From assembly GCA_902786245.1 (NCBI GenBank), contig CADABS010000034.1, forward strand, positions 1-42,511: a stretch of DNA of 42,511 bases, given 5' to 3'. Made by a program: the position numbers and the translations under genes. This DNA is from an uncultured Erysipelotrichaceae bacterium (GTDB taxonomy: Bacteria > Bacillota_I > Bacilli_A > Erysipelotrichales > Erysipelotrichaceae). Shown here piece after piece: positions 8,425 through 15,724 of the stretch. Every line of letters begins with the position of its first letter. Position 1 is the stretch's first letter. Below the pieces are notes generated by a model, which was not told the origin of the DNA, made no database searches, and was given only the letters and a program-made list of their open reading frames with translations.

Positions 8425-9314
8425 CTCTTCCACCTCAGATAGCGGGTGACGGACAGCCAGGAGCCGATCAGACCGACAAGAATACCCAGTACCAGCAGAA
8501 TGCCGGATACATAGTAGATAAACGGAACCGGTGCAGCCAGCTTGAACATGTTGGTAAACAGAACGCCGTGGCTGGTCTGATAGAGAAGAAAATACAGATA
8601 GACCGTCAGACCGATCGGAATGATTGATCCCAGGATACCCGTGATAATGCCTTCCCAGACAAACGGTGCCCGGATAAATCCGTTGGTTGCGCCGACATTG
8701 CGCATGATCGTGATTTCATCCTGACGGGCATAGATCGTCAGTTTGATCGTATTCTGGATCAGGAAGATCGCCAGCAGGCTCAGGGCAATGACGAAGATGC
8801 CGCCGAATCTGCGGATGCCCATCATGGCCATGACCAGGTCGACCGTTGTCTGACCGCCATAGTTGACTTCCCAGACGCCGTCGATCTTCTTTGCGGCAGC
8901 CGCGACCGTTTCGATCTGATCGCCGCTGTCGGTTTCGATATAGAATGCCTCATGCATGGGATTGTCATCGCGGAAAGGTTCAAAGGCTTCCTTGATGTCA
9001 TCATCGAATTCGCTGATATAGAATTCGAATTCCTCTTCTTTTGAACGGTAGGTGACGGTTTTGACTCCGTCGATATCTTCCAGTGCTTTCCGGATCTCCT
9101 GCTTATCCGCATCGCTTTCATGGTCATAATCAACCAGGACGGAAATGGAAAGCGAGGACTCGATGTCCTTTGTGAACAATTGCAGATGCCATGAAAGAAT
9201 CATGACAATACTGATAATGATCAGGGTTACGGTAACGGCAATGGCAGACGAAAGGGACATGGCCCAGTGTCTGGCAACGCCGCGGAACCCTTCTTTGATA
9301 GGTCTACTGATCAT
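8421..9314 (-). CDS. ftsX: Cell division ABC transporter permease FtsX
   Basis: FtsX is the membrane half of FtsEX, which couples ATP hydrolysis to activation of cell-wall hydrolases at the septum. The 297-residue product has four membrane segments (about 22-45, 170-195, 215-245 and 262-290). The extracellular loop (about 50-165) binds the hydrolase coiled coil. The SSAIAVTVTLI start of TM1 is typical. AAGGAGG lies 11 bases before the ATG at 9314. A second ATG at 9323 (MYAM) is possible but has only 2 bases of spacing. The gene overlaps ftsE upstream and the M23 hydrolase downstream, so all three are translationally coupled. Confidence 0.95.
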   Translation of the reverse strand: MISRPIKEGFRGVARHWAMSLSSAIAVTVTLIIISIVMILSWHLQLFTKDIESSLSISVLVDYDHESDADKQEIRKALEDIDGVKTVTYRSKEEEFEFYISEFDDDIKEAFEPFRDDNPMHEAFYIETDSGDQIETVAAAAKKIDGVWEVNYGGQTTVDLVMAMMGIRRFGGIFVIALSLLAIFLIQNTIKLTIYARQDEITIMRNVGATNGFIRAPFVWEGIITGILGSIIPIGLTVYLYFLLYQTSHGVLFTNMFKLAAPVPFIYYVSGILLVLGILVGLIGSWLSVTRYLRWKR

Positions 9315-10005
9315 GGCGTACATAGCCTCCTTCCGGAAGGTCGGCGACAATATGGCCATGTTCCAGAACAACCGTCCGCTTGCGGTGCTTGTTGACAAGG
9401 GTCAGATCATGGGTAACCATCAGGATCGTCGTTCCGTATGTTTCATTGATTTTCTCCAGCAGATCCATGATTTCATCGGATTTGCCCGGATCCAGATTGC
9501 CGGTCGGTTCATCCGCGATCAGCACCTTCGGCCGGTTGGCAATTGCACGGGCAATCGCAACACGCTGCTGCTGGCCGCCGGAAAGCTGTCCCGGAAAGGA
9601 ATTGCCCTTATCCGCCAGTCCGACGACTTCCATAATTTCCTTCGTCCGGTTGCGGATCTGCGGCTTCTTCATCCTGATCACTTCCAGCGCATAGGCAATA
9701 TTTTCATATACCGTCTTGGTCGGCAGAAGTTTATAGTCCTGGAATACGACACCGATATTTCTCCGGTAGATCGGTACCTGCCTTCCCTTGAGCGAACCGA
9801 CATCGATACCGACGACCTTGACGATGCCCTTGGTCGGGACCTCTTCCCCGTCGAGGAGCTTGATCAGTGTGGATTTGCCTGAACCTGTAGGACCGATTAT
9901 ATATATAAATTCGCCCTGTCCGACGCTGACGTTGATGTCATACAGAGCGTTTGTTCCGCTTTTGCCGTTGTTGTATCTCTTGTATACATGTGTACATTCA
10001 ATCAT
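9304..10005 (-). CDS. ftsE: Cell division ATP-binding protein FtsE
   Basis: FtsE is the ATPase partner of FtsX. The 233-residue product carries Walker A GPTGSGKST (about 39-47), a Q-loop in FQDYKLLP, the signature LSGGQQQRVAIARA, Walker B VLIADEPTGNLD, and the switch His in MVTHD. AAGGAG lies seven bases before the ATG. It is the first gene of the five-gene unit ftsE-ftsX-M23-ctpA-uvrB, behind an extended -10 promoter. Confidence 0.97.
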   Translation of the reverse strand: MIECTHVYKRYNNGKSGTNALYDINVSVGQGEFIYIIGPTGSGKSTLIKLLDGEEVPTKGIVKVVGIDVGSLKGRQVPIYRRNIGVVFQDYKLLPTKTVYENIAYALEVIRMKKPQIRNRTKEIMEVVGLADKGNSFPGQLSGGQQQRVAIARAIANRPKVLIADEPTGNLDPGKSDEIMDLLEKINETYGTTILMVTHDLTLVNKHRKRTVVLEHGHIVADLPEGGYVRHDQ

Positions 10006-10050
10006 GGCATATCTCCTTCCGTTTCAGTAAAAATGCAGAAGTACGGACGT

Positions 10051-10059
10051 ATTATACCA
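10051..10059 (-). promoter_or_regulatory. ftsE operon extended -10 promoter
   Basis: The minus strand reads TGGTATAAT, a TGn-extended -10 box, about 46 bases before the ftsE start. No convincing -35 is present, which extended -10 promoters tolerate. The box lies directly after the yitT stop codon. Confidence 0.65.
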
Positions 10060-10066
10060 TAGACCA

Positions 10067-10918
10067 TCAAATATTAGGTGAAGTGTACGTGAAACCTTCG
10101 CCATGCATATCCGACGCATCCGTTGTAATGACAAAGGCATGTTCATCGATCCGGCGGATGACTTCCATCAGCCGGGTATACTGCCTCTCGGAAACGACGC
10201 ACAGCAGAATCATTTTCTTTTCACCGGTATAGCCGCCGTATCCTTCCATCAGGGTCATGCCGCGGTCGATTTCATCGCTGATTGCCTGTTGCATTTCTTC
10301 CCAGCGGTCGGAAATGATCTGTACCTTCTTTGCCCGGACACCCTGGCCCGCTTCAAGGACCCGGTCAACCGCAAAGCCGGATGCGAAAACCGATACGAGT
10401 CCGACCAGGGCGGCAGAAAGATCATAAGCCAGGACACCGAGCAGAACCGTCAGGGCATCGGTGATCATGACCAGGGTCGAGATTTTCGCTCCGGTCATTT
10501 TGTGCAGGACCAGAGGCGGTATATCCATACCGCCGGTACTGGCACCGGTACGCATGACGATGCCGATTCCGACACCGCCCAGCAGACCGGCATAAAAGGA
10601 TGCCAGCATCGGTTCAATGGTCAGTTCCGCGGGATATTTTGACAGGAATGTCGTAAATAACGGATAGCAGAGGGAGGATACCAGCGTATTGCCGGCAAAT
10701 TCATTTCCCAGCGTGAGCCATCCGATGAAAAACAGTCCCAGCACCATCAGATTGGCAGCCAGGGTCTTGTCGATATGGAAAAACGGCTCCAGAGCAACCG
10801 CAATACCGGCGACGCCGCCGGAGAGAATATCATAGGGAATAATAAAGTATTCAACGGAAACCGCAAGAATAAAGGTTCCGATCACTGTCATCAGCAGATT
10901 ATTGATTTTCTTTTTCAT
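10067..10918 (-). CDS. YitT family membrane protein (DUF161/DUF2179)
   Basis: The 283-residue protein has five or six hydrophobic segments in residues 8-180 and a soluble C-terminal DUF2179-type domain (about 210-280). Family landmarks are EYFIIPYDILSGGVAGIA and GIVMRTGASTGGMDIPPL. The function of the family is unknown; it is a polytopic inner-membrane protein. The start at 10918 is chosen because KKKINNLLMTVIGTF begins the family homology. There is no ribosome binding site. A TGCTATAAT promoter box ends only 10 bases upstream, so the mRNA would be nearly leaderless. It is divergent from the vanZ-like gene and shares a palindromic promoter core with it. Confidence 0.9.
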   Translation of the reverse strand: MKKKINNLLMTVIGTFILAVSVEYFIIPYDILSGGVAGIAVALEPFFHIDKTLAANLMVLGLFFIGWLTLGNEFAGNTLVSSLCYPLFTTFLSKYPAELTIEPMLASFYAGLLGGVGIGIVMRTGASTGGMDIPPLVLHKMTGAKISTLVMITDALTVLLGVLAYDLSAALVGLVSVFASGFAVDRVLEAGQGVRAKKVQIISDRWEEMQQAISDEIDRGMTLMEGYGGYTGEKKMILLCVVSERQYTRLMEVIRRIDEHAFVITTDASDMHGEGFTYTSPNI

Positions 10919-10924
10919 AACATT

Positions 10925-10937
10925 TGCTATTATAGCA
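10925..10937. promoter_or_regulatory. Palindromic divergent extended -10 promoter
   Basis: TGCTATTATAGCA is a perfect palindrome around a central T. Read left to right it gives TG-C-TATTAT toward the vanZ-like gene. Read right to left it gives TG-C-TATAAT toward yitT. Both are extended -10 elements in the 31 bases between two start codons. No -35 boxes stand out. Confidence 0.65.
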
Positions 10938-10949
10938 CAGGGAGCGTCT

Positions 10950-11399
10950 ATGAACTCAGCCAAAAAAAGAACTGTTCTGCGCATTGTTGTCATTCTGTAT
11001 ACTCTGTTCATTTTTTCCAATTCTGCCGCCACCGGTGAAACTTCCGGCGGTTTCAGTGCAAGGATTGCGGCCATGATCATCGATTTTTTTCATCTTCCCT
11101 TTGCGTTTGAGCCGTTTCATTTTTTCCTCCGCAAAGCTGCCCATTTTTCCGAATATGCCCTGCTCGGCATCCTTGTCTGCAGCGAAAGCAGATATGAAAA
11201 AAGCAGCACCGTTGTGCCATGGCTGTATGGCATCTGTACTGCAGTCCTGGATGAATCGCTGCAGCTGCTGGTACCCGGACGCAGCGGCAGTCCGGCCGAT
11301 GTGCTGATCGACAGTGCCGGCTTTCTGTGCGGCTTCGCATTGATGTCTCTGCTTCTTCACTCCCTGGTCAAAGCACCGAAAGATCCGCCGGTCAGCTGA
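10950..11399 (+). CDS. VanZ-like family membrane protein
   Basis: This is a 149-residue protein with a hydrophobic N-terminus (about 10-25), the family motif RKAAHFSEYALLGIL (about 59-73), and DESLQLLVPGRSGSPADVLIDSAGF (residues about 105-129, given as key motif). A last membrane helix follows. VanZ-like proteins are small membrane proteins of unknown mechanism; one member adds teicoplanin resistance in vanA elements. The ATG at 10950 has AGGGAG six bases upstream. It is divergent from yitT, and its 3' end overlaps the convergent ybaK gene by 43 bases. Confidence 0.88.
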   Translation: MNSAKKRTVLRIVVILYTLFIFSNSAATGETSGGFSARIAAMIIDFFHLPFAFEPFHFFLRKAAHFSEYALLGILVCSESRYEKSSTVVPWLYGICTAVLDESLQLLVPGRSGSPADVLIDSAGFLCGFALMSLLLHSLVKAPKDPPVS

Positions 11400-11842
11400 A
11401 GCAGATCATCCGGCGCAACTTCCACCTGGGTGCCGATCCGGCCGCCGGAGACCAGGATCGTATCATAGAGAACTGCCGTTTCATCGAGGAATGTCGGAAA
11501 CGGTTTTTTCATGCCGAACGGGCTGCATCCGCCATGGACATACCCGGTCAGGGGAAGCAGTTCTTTCTGCGGTATCATCTGCACCGATTTCACACCGGCA
11601 CAGCGGGCGCAGGCTTTGAGGTCGAGCATCGCTTCCACCGGTATGATGAATACAAAATGATTCTTTTTTTCATCCTGCGTTACCAGTGTTTTAAATACCC
11701 GGGCAGGGTCTTCACCGGTCTTTGCGGCAACGGATACGCCGTCGATCTTTCCGTCTTCCGCATCATATGTGTGTTCCGTATAGGAAATGCCGGCGCTTTC
11801 GAGCATCCGCATCGCATTGGTTTTCGCTTCTTTCTTTGCCAT
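11357..11842 (-). CDS. ybaK: Cys-tRNA(Pro)/Cys-tRNA(Cys) deacylase, YbaK/EbsC family
   Basis: This 161-residue trans-editing enzyme hydrolyses mischarged Cys-tRNA(Pro). Landmarks are the KTLV strand (VFKTLVTQD), the catalytic-loop Lys, GYVHGGCSPFGMKKPFPTFLDET (residues about 113-135, key positions GGCSPFG) and the C-terminal SGGRIGTQVEVAPDDLL. The ATG at 11842 follows MAKKEAKTNAMRML homology. A GGAG site lies eight bases upstream, but inside the 3' arm of the trp transporter terminator, whose T-tract runs directly into the start codon. The 3' end overlaps the convergent vanZ-like gene by 43 bases. Confidence 0.93.
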   Translation of the reverse strand: MAKKEAKTNAMRMLESAGISYTEHTYDAEDGKIDGVSVAAKTGEDPARVFKTLVTQDEKKNHFVFIIPVEAMLDLKACARCAGVKSVQMIPQKELLPLTGYVHGGCSPFGMKKPFPTFLDETAVLYDTILVSGGRIGTQVEVAPDDLLQLTGGSFGALTRE

Positions 11843-11872
11843 AAAAAATGTCTCCGGTTTCTGCCGGAAACA
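11843..11872 (-). terminator. Terminator of trpXYZ abutting the ybaK start
   Basis: TGTTTCCGG-CAGAAA-CCGGAGACA forms a 9-bp stem (one G-T pair) followed by TTTTTT on the minus strand, nine bases after the trpZ stop. The T-tract is immediately followed by the ybaK ATG, and the ybaK GGAG is buried in the stem. Confidence 0.8.
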
Positions 11873-11880
11873 TTGTATCA

Positions 11881-12681
11881 CTATTCGGAGAGAAGGATCC
11901 GGTCATCCGACAGTTCTGTCTTCGCGCCTTCTTTGAAGCGCCTGAGCAGTTCATCAACGGATGTGTTTTTCCGTTCTTCGTCGTTCAGATCCAGGATGAT
12001 ATTGCCGTCTGCCATCATCAGAGTACGGTTTCCTGTCTGCAGAGCCTGATGCAGGTTATGGGTGATCATCAGACAGGTCGTATGGTTCCGGGCAACGATT
12101 TCCTTCGTCAGCTGCGTTACTTTTTCGGCTGCGGCCGGATCCAGGGCAGCTGTATGTTCATCCAGCAGAAGCAGCTTGGGCGGAACGATGGTCGCCATCA
12201 GCAGGGTCAGTGCCTGCCGCTGTCCGCCGGACAGGGTGCCGACCTGGGTATGCATGCGGTCTTCCAGACCCATATCCAGTTTCTTCAGTGCTTCCCGGAA
12301 CATTTCTTCGTCTTTTTTCGATATGCGGCTGAAGCTGTCAAATCCCCTTCCCGCCCGCAGATAGGCAAGCGCGAGGTTTTCACGGATCGTCATATGCGGT
12401 GCCGTGCCTTTCAGAGGATCCTGAAAGAGTCTGCCGATATACTTTGACCGTTTGTAATCGGGATCGAATGTGATATTGACATCATCCAGAACGATCTTTC
12501 CCTCATCCGCCAGAAACACACCGGCAATGGCATTGAACAGCGTCGATTTGCCGGCACCGTTTGAACCCAGGATGGTAATGAAATCCCCGTCATTGACGGT
12601 CAGGCAGAGCTTGTCGAGGGCTTTTTTTTCATTGATCGTTCCGGGATTGAATACTTTGGAAACATGATCGATCACCAGCAT
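11881..12681 (-). CDS. trpZ: Tryptophan ABC transporter, ATP-binding protein
   Basis: This is a 266-residue ABC ATPase with Walker A GSNGAGKST (about 38-46), a Q-loop in LFQDP, the signature LSGGQRQALTLL, Walker B LLLLDEHTAALDP and the switch His in MITHN. The DEHTAALDP form (His where most ATPases have Pro) is typical of the ATPases paired with PF04392 binding proteins. The ATG at 12681 has AAGGAG eight bases upstream. An in-frame ATG at 12687, forming an ATGA overlap with the permease stop, has only 2 bases of spacing. The symbol rests on the T-box Trp specifier upstream and the trpXYZ gene order known from Bacillota. Confidence 0.85.
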   Translation of the reverse strand: MLVIDHVSKVFNPGTINEKKALDKLCLTVNDGDFITILGSNGAGKSTLFNAIAGVFLADEGKIVLDDVNITFDPDYKRSKYIGRLFQDPLKGTAPHMTIRENLALAYLRAGRGFDSFSRISKKDEEMFREALKKLDMGLEDRMHTQVGTLSGGQRQALTLLMATIVPPKLLLLDEHTAALDPAAAEKVTQLTKEIVARNHTTCLMITHNLHQALQTGNRTLMMADGNIILDLNDEERKNTSVDELLRRFKEGAKTELSDDRILLSE

Positions 12682-12683
12682 GG

Positions 12684-13580
12684 TCATATCTCCTTTCTCG
12701 CCCGCATCCAGACACCTGCCTGTTCTTTCATGGAAGGTGCTGCGATTGCCAGGGCAACGATGACCGCTGTCATCAGTTTCAGACATTCGATCGGTATGAA
12801 TCTGGTCTGCAGGATAATGGCATAGATCATCCGGTAGATGATATTGCCCAGAAGACATGCCAGAATATTGCGGCCGATGCTCTTTCTGCCCTGCATGACG
12901 GTTTCGCCGATGATCAGACAGGCAAGACCGATGACGACGATACTGTTGCCGGCATTGATATCCGCGCTTTTCTGCATCTGTCCGGCCAGGGCTCCGCTGA
13001 GTCCTGTCATCATGTTGGCTGCCATCAGGCCTACCGTCACCGTAAACTTCGGATTGATCGAGGAAGCCGATACCATATCCCGGTTGTCTCCGGTTGCCCG
13101 GATCGAAAGACCGAGCCGGGTGCTCATGAACCAGCGCACCGCCGCCATGCACAGCAGAGCAGCTGCAGCGGAAAGAACGACCTGGTACCAGGTGCCGCCG
13201 ATGCCGGTGAACCGGAACATCGTATAGATCGTCTCCTGCTTCAGCAGCGTCAGATTGCTCGACCACCCCATCGCCATCAGATTGACGGTATACAGACCGG
13301 TATTCGTAACGATACCGGCAAGGATGGACGGAACCCCGAGTCTGGTCTGCAGAAATGCTGTAATGAATCCTGCCCCGCATCCGGCAAGCATGGCACCGAA
13401 AACCGCCAGAACCGGATGTCCGGCCCTGGCGAGGCTGACGGATACTGCCATGCCGAGGACAAAGCATCCGTCTGTTGTCAGATCTGCGATATCCAGAACT
13501 CTGTAGCTGATGAACAGAGCCAGGGTAACCAGGGAATAGATGCACCCGAGCAGGAGTGCTGTCTGTATGATCTGCTGCAT
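12684..13580 (-). CDS. trpY: Tryptophan ABC transporter, permease
   Basis: The 298-residue BPD_transp_2 (LivH-like) permease has eight to ten hydrophobic segments along its length. The loop GLSIRATGDNRDMVSASSIN (about 155-175) is the conserved cytoplasmic segment of this family. AAGGAG precedes the ATG by five bases. It lies 14 bases after the substrate-binding lipoprotein and is coupled to the ATPase gene. Confidence 0.85.
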   Translation of the reverse strand: MQQIIQTALLLGCIYSLVTLALFISYRVLDIADLTTDGCFVLGMAVSVSLARAGHPVLAVFGAMLAGCGAGFITAFLQTRLGVPSILAGIVTNTGLYTVNLMAMGWSSNLTLLKQETIYTMFRFTGIGGTWYQVVLSAAAALLCMAAVRWFMSTRLGLSIRATGDNRDMVSASSINPKFTVTVGLMAANMMTGLSGALAGQMQKSADINAGNSIVVIGLACLIIGETVMQGRKSIGRNILACLLGNIIYRMIYAIILQTRFIPIECLKLMTAVIVALAIAAPSMKEQAGVWMRARKEI

Positions 13581-13594
13581 GGTTTCTCCTTCTG

Positions 13595-14641
13595 TCAGTC
13601 TTCTGTCGTTACGACCTCCACGATTTCTCCGAAGTCCGCAAACATATCATAGGAAACCTCTGTTTCCGCTGCGGTTTCGGTATTGACCGTGATGATGCCG
13701 CCGGGCATGACTTCAAATGACTTGAAGTAGCCGGTATTTTCCATACCTTCCGTCATTGCCGCAAATGCCAGATCGGCTGTCTCTGTGCCGAGGTCTGTAT
13801 AATTGACGCCGCAGGTCGCAAATGCGCCGTTGCGGACAAACGAATCCGCGCCGGCATAGTGCAGAATGCCTGCTTCCGCAAACATCGGGGCGATCGTCAG
13901 TTCTGCATCCATGATGACATTGTCCGTCGGTGTGAATACTGCCTGTACCTTTTCCGCAATCAGGGCACTGGCTGCCTGGGGTACTTCCGAGGCATTGACC
14001 GATCCGCCCATATCGATGATCTGATCATCGCTGAAGCCTTTGTTTTTCAGATATTCCTTCGCTTCCGCGATCGGCTTTTCGGAATTGACTTCGGAGCTGG
14101 AATACAGCAGTCCGACTTTATTGAGATCCGGATTCTGGGCGAACATCATATCCATGATCTGGGCTGTATTGAGGGCATCGCTGGTGCCGGTGACATAATC
14201 GATGTCTGTCAGATCTGCGCTTTCCGGATCGGAGATTGCCGCAAATACGACCGGTGTTGCAGTATCTTCCGCTGCCGCTGCCATGGTTGTTGCGGCCATT
14301 GTTGCGATCGGGATGATCACATCAGCCTTGCCGGAGATGACATCGCTTGCGATCTGCTGCAGCGTGGACTGATCATTCTGTCCGGAATAGACCTTGCCGC
14401 CGCCCATATCCGCTGTACCGAGGAATTCAATGTTCACTCCGGTGTCTTCCGCCTTCTGTTTCAGTTCGGCAATAACGGCATTTGCGATCTCATCGAGAGA
14501 AGCATGGTCGAGCTGTTTGACGACGGCAACTCTGTATACCGGTACGTCTTCCGCTGCGCTGTCTGTTTCAGGTGCTGATGAGGTGCAGCCTGTCATTGCC
14601 AGAAGTGCTGCAGATAATAATACGGATGTCAGTTTCTTCAT
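13595..14641 (-). CDS. trpX: Tryptophan ABC transporter, substrate-binding lipoprotein
   Basis: This 348-residue PF04392-type periplasmic-binding-fold protein has a lipoprotein signal (lipobox MTGC, lipidated Cys near residue 19). Its two-lobe solute-binding domain runs from about residue 35, with YRVAVVKQLDHASLDEI and IIPIATMAATTMA typical of the family. AGGAGG lies eight bases before the ATG. It is the first gene behind the T-box leader, which has a UGG specifier, so tryptophan is the inferred ligand. Indole or another tryptophan precursor is possible. Confidence 0.86.
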   Translation of the reverse strand: MKKLTSVLLSAALLAMTGCTSSAPETDSAAEDVPVYRVAVVKQLDHASLDEIANAVIAELKQKAEDTGVNIEFLGTADMGGGKVYSGQNDQSTLQQIASDVISGKADVIIPIATMAATTMAAAAEDTATPVVFAAISDPESADLTDIDYVTGTSDALNTAQIMDMMFAQNPDLNKVGLLYSSSEVNSEKPIAEAKEYLKNKGFSDDQIIDMGGSVNASEVPQAASALIAEKVQAVFTPTDNVIMDAELTIAPMFAEAGILHYAGADSFVRNGAFATCGVNYTDLGTETADLAFAAMTEGMENTGYFKSFEVMPGGIITVNTETAAETEVSYDMFADFGEIVEVVTTED

Positions 14642-14686
14642 GTGATATTCCTCCTATTCCTTCAGTGCATTTCCGGAAGTGATAAA

Positions 14687-14718
14687 CAAAAAGCGCCTGT
14701 CTTCAAAGGACAAGCGCT
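14687..14718 (-). terminator. T-box attenuator terminator
   Basis: AGCGCTTGTC and GACAGGCGCT form a 10-bp stem with one G-T pair and a 7-nt loop, then TTTTTG on the minus strand. It overlaps the 3' side of the T-box antiterminator, as required for attenuation. Confidence 0.88.
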
Positions 14719-14942
14719 GTGCCTGCGGTACCACCTTTATTAGCAGTGTTCACTGCTCACTCTCTGAAAATGCAATCACATTTTCTGTCTTTTAACGCCG
14801 ACACTGCGTCGCGGAATACTCGCCTCAGCTTTCACCGCGCCCTCACGGGTCCATTTGCATACTGCATCACTGCGGAGCTCTCACCTTTCTCCGCTCTCTG
14901 TAAGCTGTCCATATGTTTGATCTCCCGGTCACCGGTTTATAT
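14687..14942 (-). promoter_or_regulatory. T-box riboswitch with UGG (Trp) specifier
   Basis: A T-box leader senses uncharged tRNA and opens transcription of the downstream operon. The T-box core AAGGTGGTACCGC lies at 14737-14725. Stem I has the AGAGAGCGGAG...CTCCGC distal hairpin. The specifier loop is framed by CGGG...CCCG below and CATA...TATG above and reads CAAATGGA, placing TGG (14853-14851) in the specifier position followed by the usual purine. The terminator follows at 14718-14687. The sensed tRNA is therefore tRNA-Trp, which fits the trpXYZ transporter downstream. The element was identified by motif and hand pairing, without covariance scoring. Confidence 0.9.
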
Positions 14943-14948
14943 GCTTGC

Positions 14949-14977
14949 ATCATAATCAACAGAAAGAAAACTGTCAA
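14949..14977 (-). promoter_or_regulatory. Promoter of the T-box/trpXYZ operon
   Basis: The minus strand has a perfect -35 TTGACA (14977-14972), a 17-base spacer and a -10 TATGAT (14954-14949). It lies 24 bases after the end of the upstream gene. Confidence 0.85.
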
Positions 14978-15000
14978 CAATGATTTTCATGAAAATATTT

Positions 15001-15657
15001 TCAGCTGAACAGTTCCGCTGATTCCGGCGCTGTTCTCTGCATGAAATCCGTCTTTGTCTGCTGCAGGATCTGCTCTGCCCGGGCGGGTGCCTGCTTCTGC
15101 AGTGCTTCTCTGACTGCCTTTAACAGGTCCTGACAGTGAAACGAAAACGGCTTGATCAGACTGTCTTTATATACGCTGCGCAGCTCGGCAAGACGCTGAC
15201 TGTCACAGGGTGCGCTCCAGCAGAAGCGGCAGGTTTCATCGCCTCTGCCTTTGGACTGTTCAATCGTAAGACCGAAGCCGCCGTCAAAGCCGTCGCAGAT
15301 GCCCTGATCGACATAGGCACAGTACAGCGGTCCGTATTCCTGCAGTCCTTCTTCAATCCATGTATCGTACCATCGGCACCGGTGCACGACAGATCCGGAT
15401 TCCTTTTCTTTCAGGATGCTTTCAGAGATGTTTTCGCCTTCTTTCCCCTTCCATTCCCCGCACAGGAAAAAGGCTGTCATATCGTTTTTCAGGCCCAGAG
15501 ATTCTGCTGTTTCAGCCATCCGCTTTCCCCGGCCATGGCCATATGCATATACCGCTTCCCCGAGGATTTTTCTTCCTTCCGCATCCCCGAGTATTTCACA
15601 GCTGTTTTTTACCAGCAGTCCCCAGAGCAGGGCATGTTCCCGGATTCCGTATTCCAT
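15001..15657 (-). CDS. L-2-amino-thiazoline-4-carboxylic acid hydrolase family protein
   Basis: This is a 218-residue soluble protein resembling the PF14196 family. Helical N-terminal segments (EHALLWGLLVKNSCEILG, AYGHGRGKRMAETAE) are followed by a Cys/Trp-rich core (CRWYDTWIEEGLQEYG, YCAYVDQG, CRFCWSAPCDSQR). Family members are named after a Pseudomonas enzyme of the ATC-to-cysteine pathway, but most genomic copies are uncharacterised, so the reaction here is unproven. The ATG at 15657 gives the best match to the family start; an upstream ATG at 15678 has no ribosome binding site. It is divergent from tcdA and directly upstream of the trp T-box operon on the same strand. Confidence 0.72.
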   Translation of the reverse strand: MEYGIREHALLWGLLVKNSCEILGDAEGRKILGEAVYAYGHGRGKRMAETAESLGLKNDMTAFFLCGEWKGKEGENISESILKEKESGSVVHRCRWYDTWIEEGLQEYGPLYCAYVDQGICDGFDGGFGLTIEQSKGRGDETCRFCWSAPCDSQRLAELRSVYKDSLIKPFSFHCQDLLKAVREALQKQAPARAEQILQQTKTDFMQRTAPESAELFS

Positions 15658-15712
15658 GATCTTCCGTTTCCTTTCCATCAAGAAAAATATACACGGATTC
15701 TTCTTCATCCGC

Positions 15713-15718
15713 TACAAT
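15713..15718 (+). promoter_or_regulatory. -10 box of tcdA, predicting a leaderless mRNA
   Basis: TACAAT ends seven bases before the tcdA ATG, so transcription would start at or next to the A of the start codon. No -35 match is clear. Confidence 0.4.
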
Positions 15719-15724
15719 GGAGCC

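Noticed and set aside
12688-13545. N-terminal extension of the trpZ frame into the permease gene
   Set aside because: It is an out-of-frame shadow of trpY. The ATPase fold starts at 12681, where a ribosome binding site is found.
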